Assembly (NCBI GenBank): GCA_964539395.1
Contig: CAZIIU010000042.1
Location: forward strand, 1 to 26,736
Reading direction: 5' to 3'
Source of the DNA: M55B112 sp964539395
GTDB taxonomy: Bacteria > Bacteroidota > Bacteroidia > Bacteroidales > GCA-2748055
DNA: 26,736 nt
Positions 1 through 7,575 of this stretch are shown here, in pieces. A model generated the notes under the pieces. That model saw only the letters and a list, made by a program, of their open reading frames with translations, ran no database searches and was not told the origin of the DNA. A program made the position numbers and the translations under genes. How positions within the stretch are numbered: the first letter of the stretch is position 1; every line of letters begins with the position of its first letter.

Positions 1-62
1 TAAGTCAGAAGACCTGCCAGTGAACGATTTTGTAGCCTGCGGAGAACAGGATGTCAATCGTT
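1..62 (+). promoter_or_regulatory. 3' end of a cobalamin riboswitch and its downstream hairpin (aptamer truncated by window edge)
   Basis: The first bases read AGTCAGAAGACCTGCC, which matches the conserved 3' strand of the cobalamin (B12) riboswitch aptamer. The rest of the aptamer lies outside the window. Just downstream AACGAT (23-28) can pair with ATCGTT (57-62) around an inner CCTG/CAGG stem (36-39 with 47-50), a plausible expression-platform hairpin. The call is supported by the three downstream genes, which resemble B12 surface-binding and uptake proteins. High intracellular cobalamin would be expected to repress them. The motif is seen; the switching behaviour is inferred. Confidence 0.6.
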
Positions 63-200
63 GTTGCAACCTCTGACACACCCCTTCACCGCAATCCGCA
101 AAATCAGTTTTGTCCGCTATCGCACTGTAAAAGTGGCTCATCTGCCGTAACCAGGTTGTTAACGGTGGATCGCAACGCAACAGCGCAGCAGCGGATGCCA

Positions 201-254
201 CAGAACTGAGGGTGATTGCACGGTACCTGCAGTTCTGATTGCGTTCCGTGCAAT
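201..254 (+). promoter_or_regulatory. Structured 5' leader with two competing helices just before the start codon
   Basis: ATTGCACGG (215-223) is perfectly complementary to CCGTGCAAT (246-254), giving a 9-bp stem with a 22-nt loop, followed by an A-run and the ATG at 267. CAGAACTG (201-208) is perfectly complementary to CAGTTCTG (230-237), which lies inside that loop. The two helices interleave, so they must either form an H-type pseudoknot or exclude each other. The position, about 140 nt after the riboswitch hairpin and 12 nt before the start, suggests control of translation initiation. That role is inference. Confidence 0.45.
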
Positions 255-266
255 AAAAAATATCCA

Positions 267-2687
267 ATGAAAAAATTTTACAGCACTGTGATGCTCGCAT
301 CACTCCTGGCAGGCGGGTTAACTGCACAGGTAAAAAAAGGCACACAAAACCCCCATGTCGACCGGCCACCCGAAGTAACCAACCCCCTGCCCACCCTTGA
401 GGCAGATGAAAACGCGCCCGGCACAGCCATCGACCTGTCGCAACACTTCGCCGATCCCGATTCCCCTGAAGCAACCCTCAACTATGCCGTTACCCACATC
501 TCCAAACCTGACGTGGCAAATGCAACTGTCGAAAACCAGACCCTCGCCATCGGCTACCTCGCTCCCGGCCAGACCAACATCATCGTTTCCGCCGAATACG
601 ACGGTCTGGTTACTGCCGACACCTTTATCGTCGGCGTGAGGCCGGTCATTACAGGCGATTACGACATGACCTCCTTCGAGGAGATCCCGCTCGATCCGGA
701 AAGCTTCTGGAACGGCTCCGACGGCTCCGGCGGATTCACCTCCGGAACCATAAACTTCTACAACAACTACAACCCCGACTGGTTCTCCTGGTACAGCTGG
801 GCCTGTTCCAACACCACCGACAATACTACTCCTGGATATACCAACCCCTACAGCGCTTTCACTCCCGTGCGACTCGACTCCGTTAATGGAAAGAATTACG
901 GCGTAACATATACCAGTCCGCTGTCGAAGATCACCACCCCCTTCGGAGCCGACAAACTGTTCAATGGCTTCTTCATTACCAATAACACCTACGCCGCGCT
1001 CTCCATGAAGGAGGGTGACGAGTACACCAAAAAGTTCGGCGGCGACGACGGTACCGATCCCGACTGGTTCAAGCTCACCATCACCGGCACTACCAGTGTG
1101 GGCGCAGAAAATACAGTCGAATTCTATCTCGCCGACTACCGGTCTGAAGACCCTGCCGGCGACTATATCATCGAGACCTGGCAGTGGGTCGACCTCACCC
1201 CGCTAGGGAAGGTCAACTCCCTCAACTTCACGCTCTCCTCCACCGACAACGGCATGTGGGGGATGAACACCCCCGCCTACTTCTGCATGGACAACCTCAT
1301 CACCATGCGCGAACCCCCTGCAACACCCTACATCGCCGAGGTGCTCGAATATGTTCCCGCACCGTCGCAGTCCACTAACGCCCCACCCTGGGGCACCCCC
1401 TCCTCACCCGCATCGCTTGTCGGCACAATCAATGGAAGTGTCTCTCTCGGGGCATTCGGCGGATACATCACCTTCCGCTTCGAACAGCCGGTGAAAAACC
1501 ACCCCGACAACCCCTTCGGTGTCGACTTCACCATTTTCGGTAACCCGATGACCAACTGGTCCGAACCCGGTGTCGTATCCGTGATGAAAGACGAAAACGG
1601 TAATGGTCTTCCCGACGACACCTGGTACGAACTCGCCGGATCCGACCACCATTTCAGCACCACCAACCGCAACTGCAGCGTAACCTACAGCAACCCCGGC
1701 AGCGACCTGGCCGCCGATGTCCCGTGGTCAGATTCTCGGGGGAACACCGGACTGATCCGGGCGAACAGCAATTTCACGCAACCCTACTATCCCCTGCCCG
1801 ACTCCTTCCCGTCGATTAGCACCGACCAGTACACCCTCACCGGCACGATGATAAAATCCACCGTCAATACCGCCTTCGAATCCACGGTCTACTCCCTCCG
1901 CCGCGCTTTCGGTTATGCCGATAACCAGTTTCGGGGGACCGCACCTTTCACCGTTCCCGACAACCCCTACACGCCTGATGCAGAAAATGCCGGGGGGGAT
2001 GCGTTTGATATCAGCTGGGCCATGGATGAAGAGGGCAACTACGTAAATCTCGACCTCATCCATTTCGTGAAAGTGCACACCGGTGTAATGGACGGTGCAG
2101 GATGGCTCGGTCAGATCTCGACAGAAATCACCGGGGCAGCGATCACGGAACCCGACCTGTCGCTTGCCGGCAACAACGAACTAATGGTGATCAGAGAGGT
2201 GCCACCGGTGCTCAAAACCACAGCATACCAGCTGGAAGCATTTGCGTTCCGCGGCGGCCGGTTCCTGCACGATGAACCGATTATCTGGACCACCAGTATG
2301 CCCGGCACCTATGTAGATGCATCCGGACTCCTCCACCTGTCAGGCGCGTCCGGAGAGCTCATTCTCACTGCAGAAATGGCCTCCAACAGCGCGGTCTCCG
2401 CGTCTGTAACCACAACGGTCGAACTTGCCGTGTCGACACCCAACCGCATGACTGGTCCGGCAGACAGGATGACGATCTACCCCAACCCGGCAACTGGTTT
2501 TATCGCTGTTAAAGGTGTGGAAGCCTCCAAAGTAACAGTCTATGATATCGCCGGCAGAAAAACCCTGCAAACAGAGACACTCTCAGAATCCCAAATACTG
2601 GATGTCAGCAGGCTTCCCCGAGGTATCTACATACTCGAAGCCGACACGAAGGAGGGTCTCATCAAGCAGAAATTCATGAAACAATAG
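267..2687 (+). CDS. T9SS-secreted DUF4465-type surface protein, BtuH-like
   Basis: This 806-residue protein is probably a cell-surface corrinoid-binding factor. The ATG at 267 is chosen because MKKFYSTVMLASLLAGGLTAQ is a good Sec signal peptide; the frame is open to a TTG at 216. In order it shows an Ig/cadherin-like domain (about 30-125), a DUF4465-type beta-sandwich (about 130-350, with TSFEEIPLD, SFWNGSDGSGGF and YFCMDNL), a second beta-rich domain often seen in B12-regulon surface proteins (about 360-640, with FGVDFTIFGN and DENGNGLPDDTWYELAG), an Ig-like stretch, and a type A T9SS sorting domain (about 735-806, beginning YPNPATG and ending IKQKFMKQ). Characterised BtuH proteins are, as I recall, surface lipoproteins; here a T9SS signal replaces the lipid anchor. 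It lies first in the riboswitch operon. Corrinoid binding is inferred from family and context. Confidence 0.85.
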   Translation: MKKFYSTVMLASLLAGGLTAQVKKGTQNPHVDRPPEVTNPLPTLEADENAPGTAIDLSQHFADPDSPEATLNYAVTHISKPDVANATVENQTLAIGYLAPGQTNIIVSAEYDGLVTADTFIVGVRPVITGDYDMTSFEEIPLDPESFWNGSDGSGGFTSGTINFYNNYNPDWFSWYSWACSNTTDNTTPGYTNPYSAFTPVRLDSVNGKNYGVTYTSPLSKITTPFGADKLFNGFFITNNTYAALSMKEGDEYTKKFGGDDGTDPDWFKLTITGTTSVGAENTVEFYLADYRSEDPAGDYIIETWQWVDLTPLGKVNSLNFTLSSTDNGMWGMNTPAYFCMDNLITMREPPATPYIAEVLEYVPAPSQSTNAPPWGTPSSPASLVGTINGSVSLGAFGGYITFRFEQPVKNHPDNPFGVDFTIFGNPMTNWSEPGVVSVMKDENGNGLPDDTWYELAGSDHHFSTTNRNCSVTYSNPGSDLAADVPWSDSRGNTGLIRANSNFTQPYYPLPDSFPSISTDQYTLTGTMIKSTVNTAFESTVYSLRRAFGYADNQFRGTAPFTVPDNPYTPDAENAGGDAFDISWAMDEEGNYVNLDLIHFVKVHTGVMDGAGWLGQISTEITGAAITEPDLSLAGNNELMVIREVPPVLKTTAYQLEAFAFRGGRFLHDEPIIWTTSMPGTYVDASGLLHLSGASGELILTAEMASNSAVSASVTTTVELAVSTPNRMTGPADRMTIYPNPATGFIAVKGVEASKVTVYDIAGRKTLQTETLSESQILDVSRLPRGIYILEADTKEGLIKQKFMKQ

Positions 2688-2692
2688 ATAAG

Positions 2693-5314
2693 GTGCATAG
2701 ACGGTCCGACATACACTCTGCCTGTAACAGAACAACAGGACCAGGTTACACAGGAGCTGACACTCCGGCGGTGCCCTATCCGGCTGCTCCGGATAGCCCC
2801 CGGAGAACGCTCTCCTGTAGCTTTTCAACACCTTATCCGCACGTTCATCGAAAATTTCCTTCAGGTTTTATTCTAACTATACTGCTCCTGTTCCTGACTG
2901 CCGGATTCACACTACCGGCAGCCGGACAGGGCATTGCAGATTCGGTATTCGCTATCAGAGAGGTGGCGGTTACCCATTCCACAACCTTCCTGAAGGAGCA
3001 GGCCGGTATGAAACGGCTCACATTCGACACCCTGATCCTCCGGCACCAGGTACATACCGACCTATCAACGCTGCTCGCCGAGAACAGCAATATCTATATC
3101 CGCGACTATGGCAGGGGGGCACTCGCCACAGCATCCTTCCGCGGCACAGCCCCATCTCACACGCAGGTGAGCTGGAACGGACTAAATATCAATTCTCCGA
3201 TGCTTGGAATGGTCGACTTTTCTCTCATACCGGTCTTTCTCATCGACGAGCTGAACATCCACCACGGTGCCGCCTCGGTTGAGTCGCGGAGCGGAGGACT
3301 CGGCGGCCACATTGAGATCAGAAGCCTTCCCGACTGGTCGAACAGGTCCGGCGGACGAATTTACGCGGAGTACGGTAGTTTCAATACTGCCGGTGGGATG
3401 GCACAGTTTAATCTCGGCAGCCCAAACTTTCAATCGGCCACACGCCTCTATTACTCCGGTTCGGAGAACAACTACCCGTTTATCAACAAAAACATCATCG
3501 AAAAGGATAGCGCCACGGGCAAACTCATCCACCCCCTCCTGGAGAACCGCAACGCCGCCTACCGCAAATCGGGTGTCAGTCAGGAGTTCTATTTTCGTCC
3601 CCCGAGACGCTCCGGCAACCGCAAATCATCACCCTTACATAACTCCTCCGTTGTTGATCCCATCGACCACACCTCCCATCCACCCTCCGCCGGTCAACAC
3701 CACTCCTCAACATCCACCACCCCCGGAACCAGCGGTCAGCATCGCTCCTCAACATCCACCACCCCCGGAACCAGCAGCCAGCATCGCTCCTCAACATCCA
3801 CCACCCCCGGAACCAGCGATCAGCACCGCTCCTCAACATCCACCACCCCCGGAACCAGCGGTCAGCACCAACCTGCCTCCCCCACCGGATCCGAAAACCC
3901 GGGCCGCGTTATCATCTCCAACAAAACCTGGGTACAGGCGGCCGATCGTTCCGTTCCAACGGTACTTAGCAGCGAGTATACACCCGGCGGATTACAGCGC
4001 GACAACCTGCAGGCGGACCGTACGATTAAGAATGTGACTGAATACAACTTTTACGGCGAACAGTCGAAAGTCAGGCTGCGCAGCGGGCTCGATTACCAGC
4101 AACTGCGATACTCCATGGAAACAGAGGTGCCCGGACTCCACCGCCAGAAAAACGTCGATTCACAGAGCAGGATGTTCAGCTGGCACAACAGCGGTGCCCT
4201 CAGTCATAGCTTTTCCAACCGTTTTTCTGCCAATGCCCACACTGCATTCAACAGGTATGCTATTGCAACGTTCGATTCTGCCTCCAGCACCGGCTATGAT
4301 ACCATCCGTCTCGAGGGATCGCTTTTCGGCGGACTCTACCTTAGCGCAACGGAACAACTGATGCTTAGCCTGCAGCTCCGGAAGGATTTCGTCTCAGATT
4401 TCCGGTCACCCCTGATCTATACATTCGGACTGAATTTCCGTCCGTTCGAAAAACACGACCTCGTGCTGCAGGCGAATGTTGCGCGAAACTACCACCACCC
4501 CACCCTCAACGACTTGTACTGGCAACCCGGCGGAAACCCCGGTTTGCGTCCCGAAGAGGGCTATACAGGGGAGGTGTCATTGCTATGGTCAGTATCGGCT
4601 GACAAGCACTCAGCCAATACATCCCTCACCGGGTACTACTCGCAAATTAACGACTGGATACTCTGGCTACCGGGTTTCAAAGGGTACTGGGAACCGGTAA
4701 ACCTTTCCGAAGTGCGGTCGTACGGTCTCGAATACCAGCTGGCGGCGAACCTGACGGTGCGGCAGACGCAAATCCGGCTGCATGGGAACTTCGCGCTCAC
4801 CCATACACGGGATTATAGTGGTACAGTGCCGGGCGGCATGGTGACCGGAGACCTGCCCGGGAATGACAACGGAACTATGGAAGCGGATGGACTCCGCGGC
4901 GAACAGTTGCCTTTCATCCCCAGGGTGTCGGGGAATGTATTTTTATCTGTCACGAACCGGGGGTGGCACCTTGCATGGCAGTACAATGCTATGGGGGTGA
5001 GAAGCCTTATGAACGTCAGCAGCAATGGGTTAGAAGATGATTCTGACATTCTGTTTGGCTTAAATGGGGGTAACGGGTCGTCTGAATCTTCCGAAAATAA
5101 CCGTCTCTATAGCCTTTACCCGTTATATATGAACAACCTGCGGATCGGAAAAGGCTTTGAATGCGGAAGCCGGAAAAATAACAGTTGGGTCCCGCTTCAG
5201 GAAGTGATTGTGGAACTGCGAATCGACAACCTGTTCAATGAGACCTACAGGAACGAATTACAAAGGTTTATGCCGGGTCGCTCATACACCATCAACCTGA
5301 AATTTGAATTTTGA
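2693..5314 (+). CDS. btuB: TonB-dependent outer membrane receptor, BtuB-like, with an internal repeat insertion
   Basis: This is an outer-membrane active transporter, most likely for cobalamin. There is a hydrophobic signal sequence at about residues 54-79 (ILTILLLFLTAGF...AAGQG). A plug domain covers about 95-215 (STLLAENSNIYIRDYG, ASFRGT, SHTQVSWNGLNINSPM, GAASVESRSGGLGG). The beta-barrel ends in Phe (YTINLKFEF). No carboxypeptidase-like N-terminal domain is present. The only canonical starts upstream of the signal sequence are GTG at 2693 and GTG at 2771, so an unusual 50-residue n-region precedes the signal and the true start is uncertain. Residues about 307-403 are a Ser/Thr/Pro/His/Gln-rich insertion containing four 14-residue repeats, between barrel strands ending FYFRPPRR and starting GRVIISNKTW. 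The gene starts 5 bp after the DUF4465 stop. The BtuB assignment rests on the riboswitch and the neighbouring BtuG-like gene. Confidence 0.88.
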   Translation: MHRRSDIHSACNRTTGPGYTGADTPAVPYPAAPDSPRRTLSCSFSTPYPHVHRKFPSGFILTILLLFLTAGFTLPAAGQGIADSVFAIREVAVTHSTTFLKEQAGMKRLTFDTLILRHQVHTDLSTLLAENSNIYIRDYGRGALATASFRGTAPSHTQVSWNGLNINSPMLGMVDFSLIPVFLIDELNIHHGAASVESRSGGLGGHIEIRSLPDWSNRSGGRIYAEYGSFNTAGGMAQFNLGSPNFQSATRLYYSGSENNYPFINKNIIEKDSATGKLIHPLLENRNAAYRKSGVSQEFYFRPPRRSGNRKSSPLHNSSVVDPIDHTSHPPSAGQHHSSTSTTPGTSGQHRSSTSTTPGTSSQHRSSTSTTPGTSDQHRSSTSTTPGTSGQHQPASPTGSENPGRVIISNKTWVQAADRSVPTVLSSEYTPGGLQRDNLQADRTIKNVTEYNFYGEQSKVRLRSGLDYQQLRYSMETEVPGLHRQKNVDSQSRMFSWHNSGALSHSFSNRFSANAHTAFNRYAIATFDSASSTGYDTIRLEGSLFGGLYLSATEQLMLSLQLRKDFVSDFRSPLIYTFGLNFRPFEKHDLVLQANVARNYHHPTLNDLYWQPGGNPGLRPEEGYTGEVSLLWSVSADKHSANTSLTGYYSQINDWILWLPGFKGYWEPVNLSEVRSYGLEYQLAANLTVRQTQIRLHGNFALTHTRDYSGTVPGGMVTGDLPGNDNGTMEADGLRGEQLPFIPRVSGNVFLSVTNRGWHLAWQYNAMGVRSLMNVSSNGLEDDSDILFGLNGGNGSSESSENNRLYSLYPLYMNNLRIGKGFECGSRKNNSWVPLQEVIVELRIDNLFNETYRNELQRFMPGRSYTINLKFEF
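2776..2815 (+). other. Two tandem RNA hairpins between the first and second operon genes
   Basis: CTATCCGG (2776-2783) and CCGGATAG (2789-2796) form a perfect 8-bp stem with a 5-nt loop. GGAGA (2802-2806) and TCTCC (2811-2815) form a second stem with a 4-nt loop. No T-tract follows, so this is not an ordinary intrinsic terminator. It could be a processing or stability element setting expression of the receptor relative to the secreted protein. The hairpins lie inside the nominal N-terminal extension of the receptor frame, which argues that this stretch may not be translated. Confidence 0.4.
3692..3869 (+). repeat. 42-bp in-frame tandem repeat (4 copies plus partial) inside the receptor gene
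   Basis: Units start at 3692, 3734, 3776 and 3818, with a partial fifth at 3860. Each encodes 14 residues of the form GQHRSSTSTTPGTS (residues 334-389). Copies differ at only a few bases, so the array is recent and prone to copy-number change. Because 42 is a multiple of three, gain or loss of units keeps the receptor frame. The flanks (3605-3691, 3870-3901) are similar C-rich low-complexity sequence. Confidence 0.95.
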
Positions 5315-5326
5315 AAAAGGAATTGC

Positions 5327-6442
5327 ATGAGAATAAAACATCTCATATGGCTCACGCCGCTGCTGCTTTTCAACGCCTGCATGGACGATGAAGCCTGGTA
5401 TGAAATGAATGACCTTCATGTGCGCTACGATACGTTGCTGAAGGAACAGATCAACCGGCAGTCGGGACTCTTCGTTGTGAATGAGGGAAACTTCATGTAC
5501 GACAACGCCTCCCTCTCCTACTATATGATCGACTCAATGAAACATCTGAACGAGGTCTTCCACCGCACCAACGGTGTTCCCCTCGGCGATGTGGCACAGT
5601 CGATGGTGATCCGCGACAGCCTCGGATACATCGTGATAAACAACTCAGGTAAGATCTACGTGATCAATGTCAATACCTTCACTTATGCAGGGAAGATAAC
5701 CGGTCTCACCTCACCGCGGCATATCCACTTTGTCGGTCCCGAAAAGGCATACGTCACCGACCTCTATGCACGGGCAATCACCGTTGTGAACCCACAAACA
5801 TACACGATCACCGGGTATATAGACGTGAGCAATCCCGCCTCCAGGTTTAACCAACATTCAACCGAGCAGATGGTTCAACTCAGAAACGAGGTTTTTACCA
5901 ACTGCTGGAGCTTCGACAACAAGATACTGGTGATCGATGCGATTACGGACGAGGTGACCGACTCTGTTGAGGTGCCACTACAACCCAATTCAATGGTACT
6001 CGATCGTTTTGAACAGCTCTGGGTCCTGTGCGACGGAGGATTTGAGGGAAATCCCGCCGGCAATGAACTACCGGCACTTGTGCGGATCGATCCGGAAACA
6101 CGTGAGATCCGCCAGACGATCCGCTTTCCGCTGAACGACCACCCGACAAAGCTCCGGATCAACGGGAGCGGCGATACACTTTACTTTCTCAACCGGCATG
6201 TTTACAGGCAAATGGTGCTGTCGGACGGTCCCCCCGAACAGATTATTGAAGGGCCTGCCGGATCATCGCCGTTTGGCGGGTTTTACGGATTGGGCATCGA
6301 CCCCTTCACAGGGGAGGTGTATATTGGCGATGCAATCGACCAGGTGAGACGTGGAAAAGTGTATCGGTATCGTTCAGACGGCACCGCAGTGGATACCTTT
6401 ACAACAGGTATCAATCCTGGCTTTTTCTGCTTTCGGCCCTGA
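5327..6442 (+). CDS. btuG: BtuG-like surface lipoprotein, YncE/DUF5074-type beta-propeller
   Basis: This 371-residue protein is a lipoprotein: the n-region MRIKHLIWLTPLLLFNAC ends in a lipobox with Cys18. The next residues, MDDE, are acidic, as in the Bacteroidota lipoprotein export signal that sends proteins to the cell surface. The body shows repeated propeller-blade sequences such as GKIYVINVNTFTYAGKITGL, KAYVTDLYARAITVVNPQTYTITGYI and KILVIDAITDEVTDSVEV, and ends GINPGFFCFRP as usual for the family. BtuG proteins bind B12 very tightly at the surface and lid the BtuB barrel. It starts 12 bp after the receptor stop, in the same riboswitch-led operon. The B12 role is inferred from family resemblance and context and is fairly secure. 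Confidence 0.85.
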   Translation: MRIKHLIWLTPLLLFNACMDDEAWYEMNDLHVRYDTLLKEQINRQSGLFVVNEGNFMYDNASLSYYMIDSMKHLNEVFHRTNGVPLGDVAQSMVIRDSLGYIVINNSGKIYVINVNTFTYAGKITGLTSPRHIHFVGPEKAYVTDLYARAITVVNPQTYTITGYIDVSNPASRFNQHSTEQMVQLRNEVFTNCWSFDNKILVIDAITDEVTDSVEVPLQPNSMVLDRFEQLWVLCDGGFEGNPAGNELPALVRIDPETREIRQTIRFPLNDHPTKLRINGSGDTLYFLNRHVYRQMVLSDGPPEQIIEGPAGSSPFGGFYGLGIDPFTGEVYIGDAIDQVRRGKVYRYRSDGTAVDTFTTGINPGFFCFRP

Positions 6443-6513
6443 AGACTCAGGGTGATCTGATCTGTGGAATCGGTGATTCACGGTGGATCCCCGTTCCCGA
6501 AGAGAATGGTTTT

Positions 6514-6906
6514 GTGATCCGGATTCCGGTGAGAAACTTCAGCGCTACAAACAGGTTTGTATACAGAGACTTCCTTCAGCTTGTTAACGCCAACAGGCAC
6601 CCCTACATACAAATCTTCATGAAGAAATCTGAATTCACTACTCTCTTCAAAGGCTATTTAGTCTATTCATTGAACATCGGGGTGATCGTAAATGGCGTAA
6701 CCCGGTTTTACCAGATTCATTGCAAGGTCGCAAGTTGCATGAACGACAGAATCTCTGTCAGCGGCAGTAAAACACTTAAGCTGTCCGATTTCAATCTGTC
6801 ACCCCCGACAAAAACCCTTGGACTGATTAAAGTACATGACGAACTTATGATTACCTTTGAATTTAGTTTACCTGTTCATCCGGAAACCAATTTAACACTG
6901 CTTTGA
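6514..6906 (+). CDS. YceI-like domain protein, N-terminally short
   Basis: The C-terminal half (ISVSGSKTLKLSDFNLSPPTKTLGLIKVHDELMITFEFSL) matches the end of YceI-type lipocalin-like barrels, which bind long isoprenoid or lipid ligands. The middle (IRIPVRNFSATNRFVYRDF) fits too. A signal peptide and the first strands of the domain are not visible. The start given is a GTG; the frame stays open upstream into the BtuG-like gene in a different frame without any ATG. The stop overlaps the next gene's TTG start in a TTGA arrangement, suggesting that it is translated and coupled. It could be a 5'-truncated remnant or a frameshifted gene. Confidence 0.6.
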   Translation: MIRIPVRNFSATNRFVYRDFLQLVNANRHPYIQIFMKKSEFTTLFKGYLVYSLNIGVIVNGVTRFYQIHCKVASCMNDRISVSGSKTLKLSDFNLSPPTKTLGLIKVHDELMITFEFSLPVHPETNLTLL

Positions 6907-7316
6907 AGTTCAGTACACGTACTCGCTACGGCCTCCGGGCAATGATCGAAATTGCAAAGAACTCACCCGGCAGCGGTGTGTTCCAGAAAGATATTGCAAC
7001 CGCACAGGAGATTTCGAACAAATACCTCGATCATATCATTCACGGACTTAAGGCGGCCGGTCTTATCACCAATGTTAAAGGAAAAAAGAGCGGATACGTT
7101 CTTACGCGAACCCCGGAGAAAATCACAGTCCTGGACATCCACAGTGCTTTCGAACCAGGTATCTGTGTGGTCGACTGCATGAACGGGAATTTCCAATGCA
7201 ACCGTGAAAAGGGCTGCGAGGCCAGGGGGTTCTGGGCCGACCTGAACAGGCAGGTCACAAAACTCTTTGAATCAACGACCCTTAAGGACTTGCTCGATAA
7301 AAATGATATAATCTGA
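6903..7316 (+). CDS. Rrf2-family transcriptional regulator with a likely Fe-S site
   Basis: This 137-residue protein opens with the classic Rrf2 start MKFSTRTRYGLRAMIEIA, followed by a winged HTH (GVFQKDIATAQEISNKYLDHIIHGLKAAGLITNVKGKKSGY). Its C-terminal half has four cysteines in GICVVDCMNGNFQCNREKGC, spaced C-X3-C-X6-C-X5-C. This resembles the Cys cluster that holds an iron-sulfur cluster in IscR- and NsrR-type members. The start is a TTG overlapping the YceI-like stop by four bases, so the two are probably translationally coupled. The signal it senses cannot be told; redox, iron-sulfur status or nitric oxide are usual for the family. Confidence 0.9.
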   Translation: MKFSTRTRYGLRAMIEIAKNSPGSGVFQKDIATAQEISNKYLDHIIHGLKAAGLITNVKGKKSGYVLTRTPEKITVLDIHSAFEPGICVVDCMNGNFQCNREKGCEARGFWADLNRQVTKLFESTTLKDLLDKNDII

Positions 7317-7368
7317 GATCTGTTCCCCATTCAAAATTCCGTCAGGAATACAACGTTTGTTGAACCCG

Positions 7369-7531
7369 TCAGAAACGTACGTCGGCAGAACCCTTCAGGA
7401 GCACAGCATCGGTACAACCAATCAGAAACACAATGTCTCAGAAACGTACCCCGGCAGAACCCTTCAGGAGCACAGCATCGGTATAACCAATCAGATACAC
7501 AATGTCTCAGAAACGTACCCCGGCAGAACCC
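7369..7531. repeat. 69-bp tandem repeat, about 2.4 copies, between convergent genes
   Basis: Units begin at 7369, 7438 and 7507 (the last only 25 bp), each opening TCAGAAACGTAC. The copies differ at a handful of positions. The array fills most of the 259-bp gap between the Rrf2 gene and the convergent peptidase gene. A plus-strand frame with 23-residue repeats runs through it (7357-7623) but has no recognisable signal or domain and overlaps the end of the peptidase gene, so I do not call it a gene. No clear intrinsic terminator was seen for either flanking gene. Confidence 0.9.
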
Positions 7532-7575
7532 CTACCCCAAAGAGTGATATGCCTGTACAATTCAGCCCAAAAACA

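Noticed and set aside
3692..3869. CRISPR array
   Set aside because: The 42-bp units are contiguous with no unique spacers, and no cas genes are nearby. The same holds for the 69-, 19- and 22-bp arrays.
3267..4037. 256-codon plus-strand frame rich in PPPEP repeats, and a minus-strand frame with WFRGWW repeats, both across the 42-bp array
   Set aside because: Both overlap the well-supported receptor gene. They are open only because the repeat unit has no stops and is a multiple of three.
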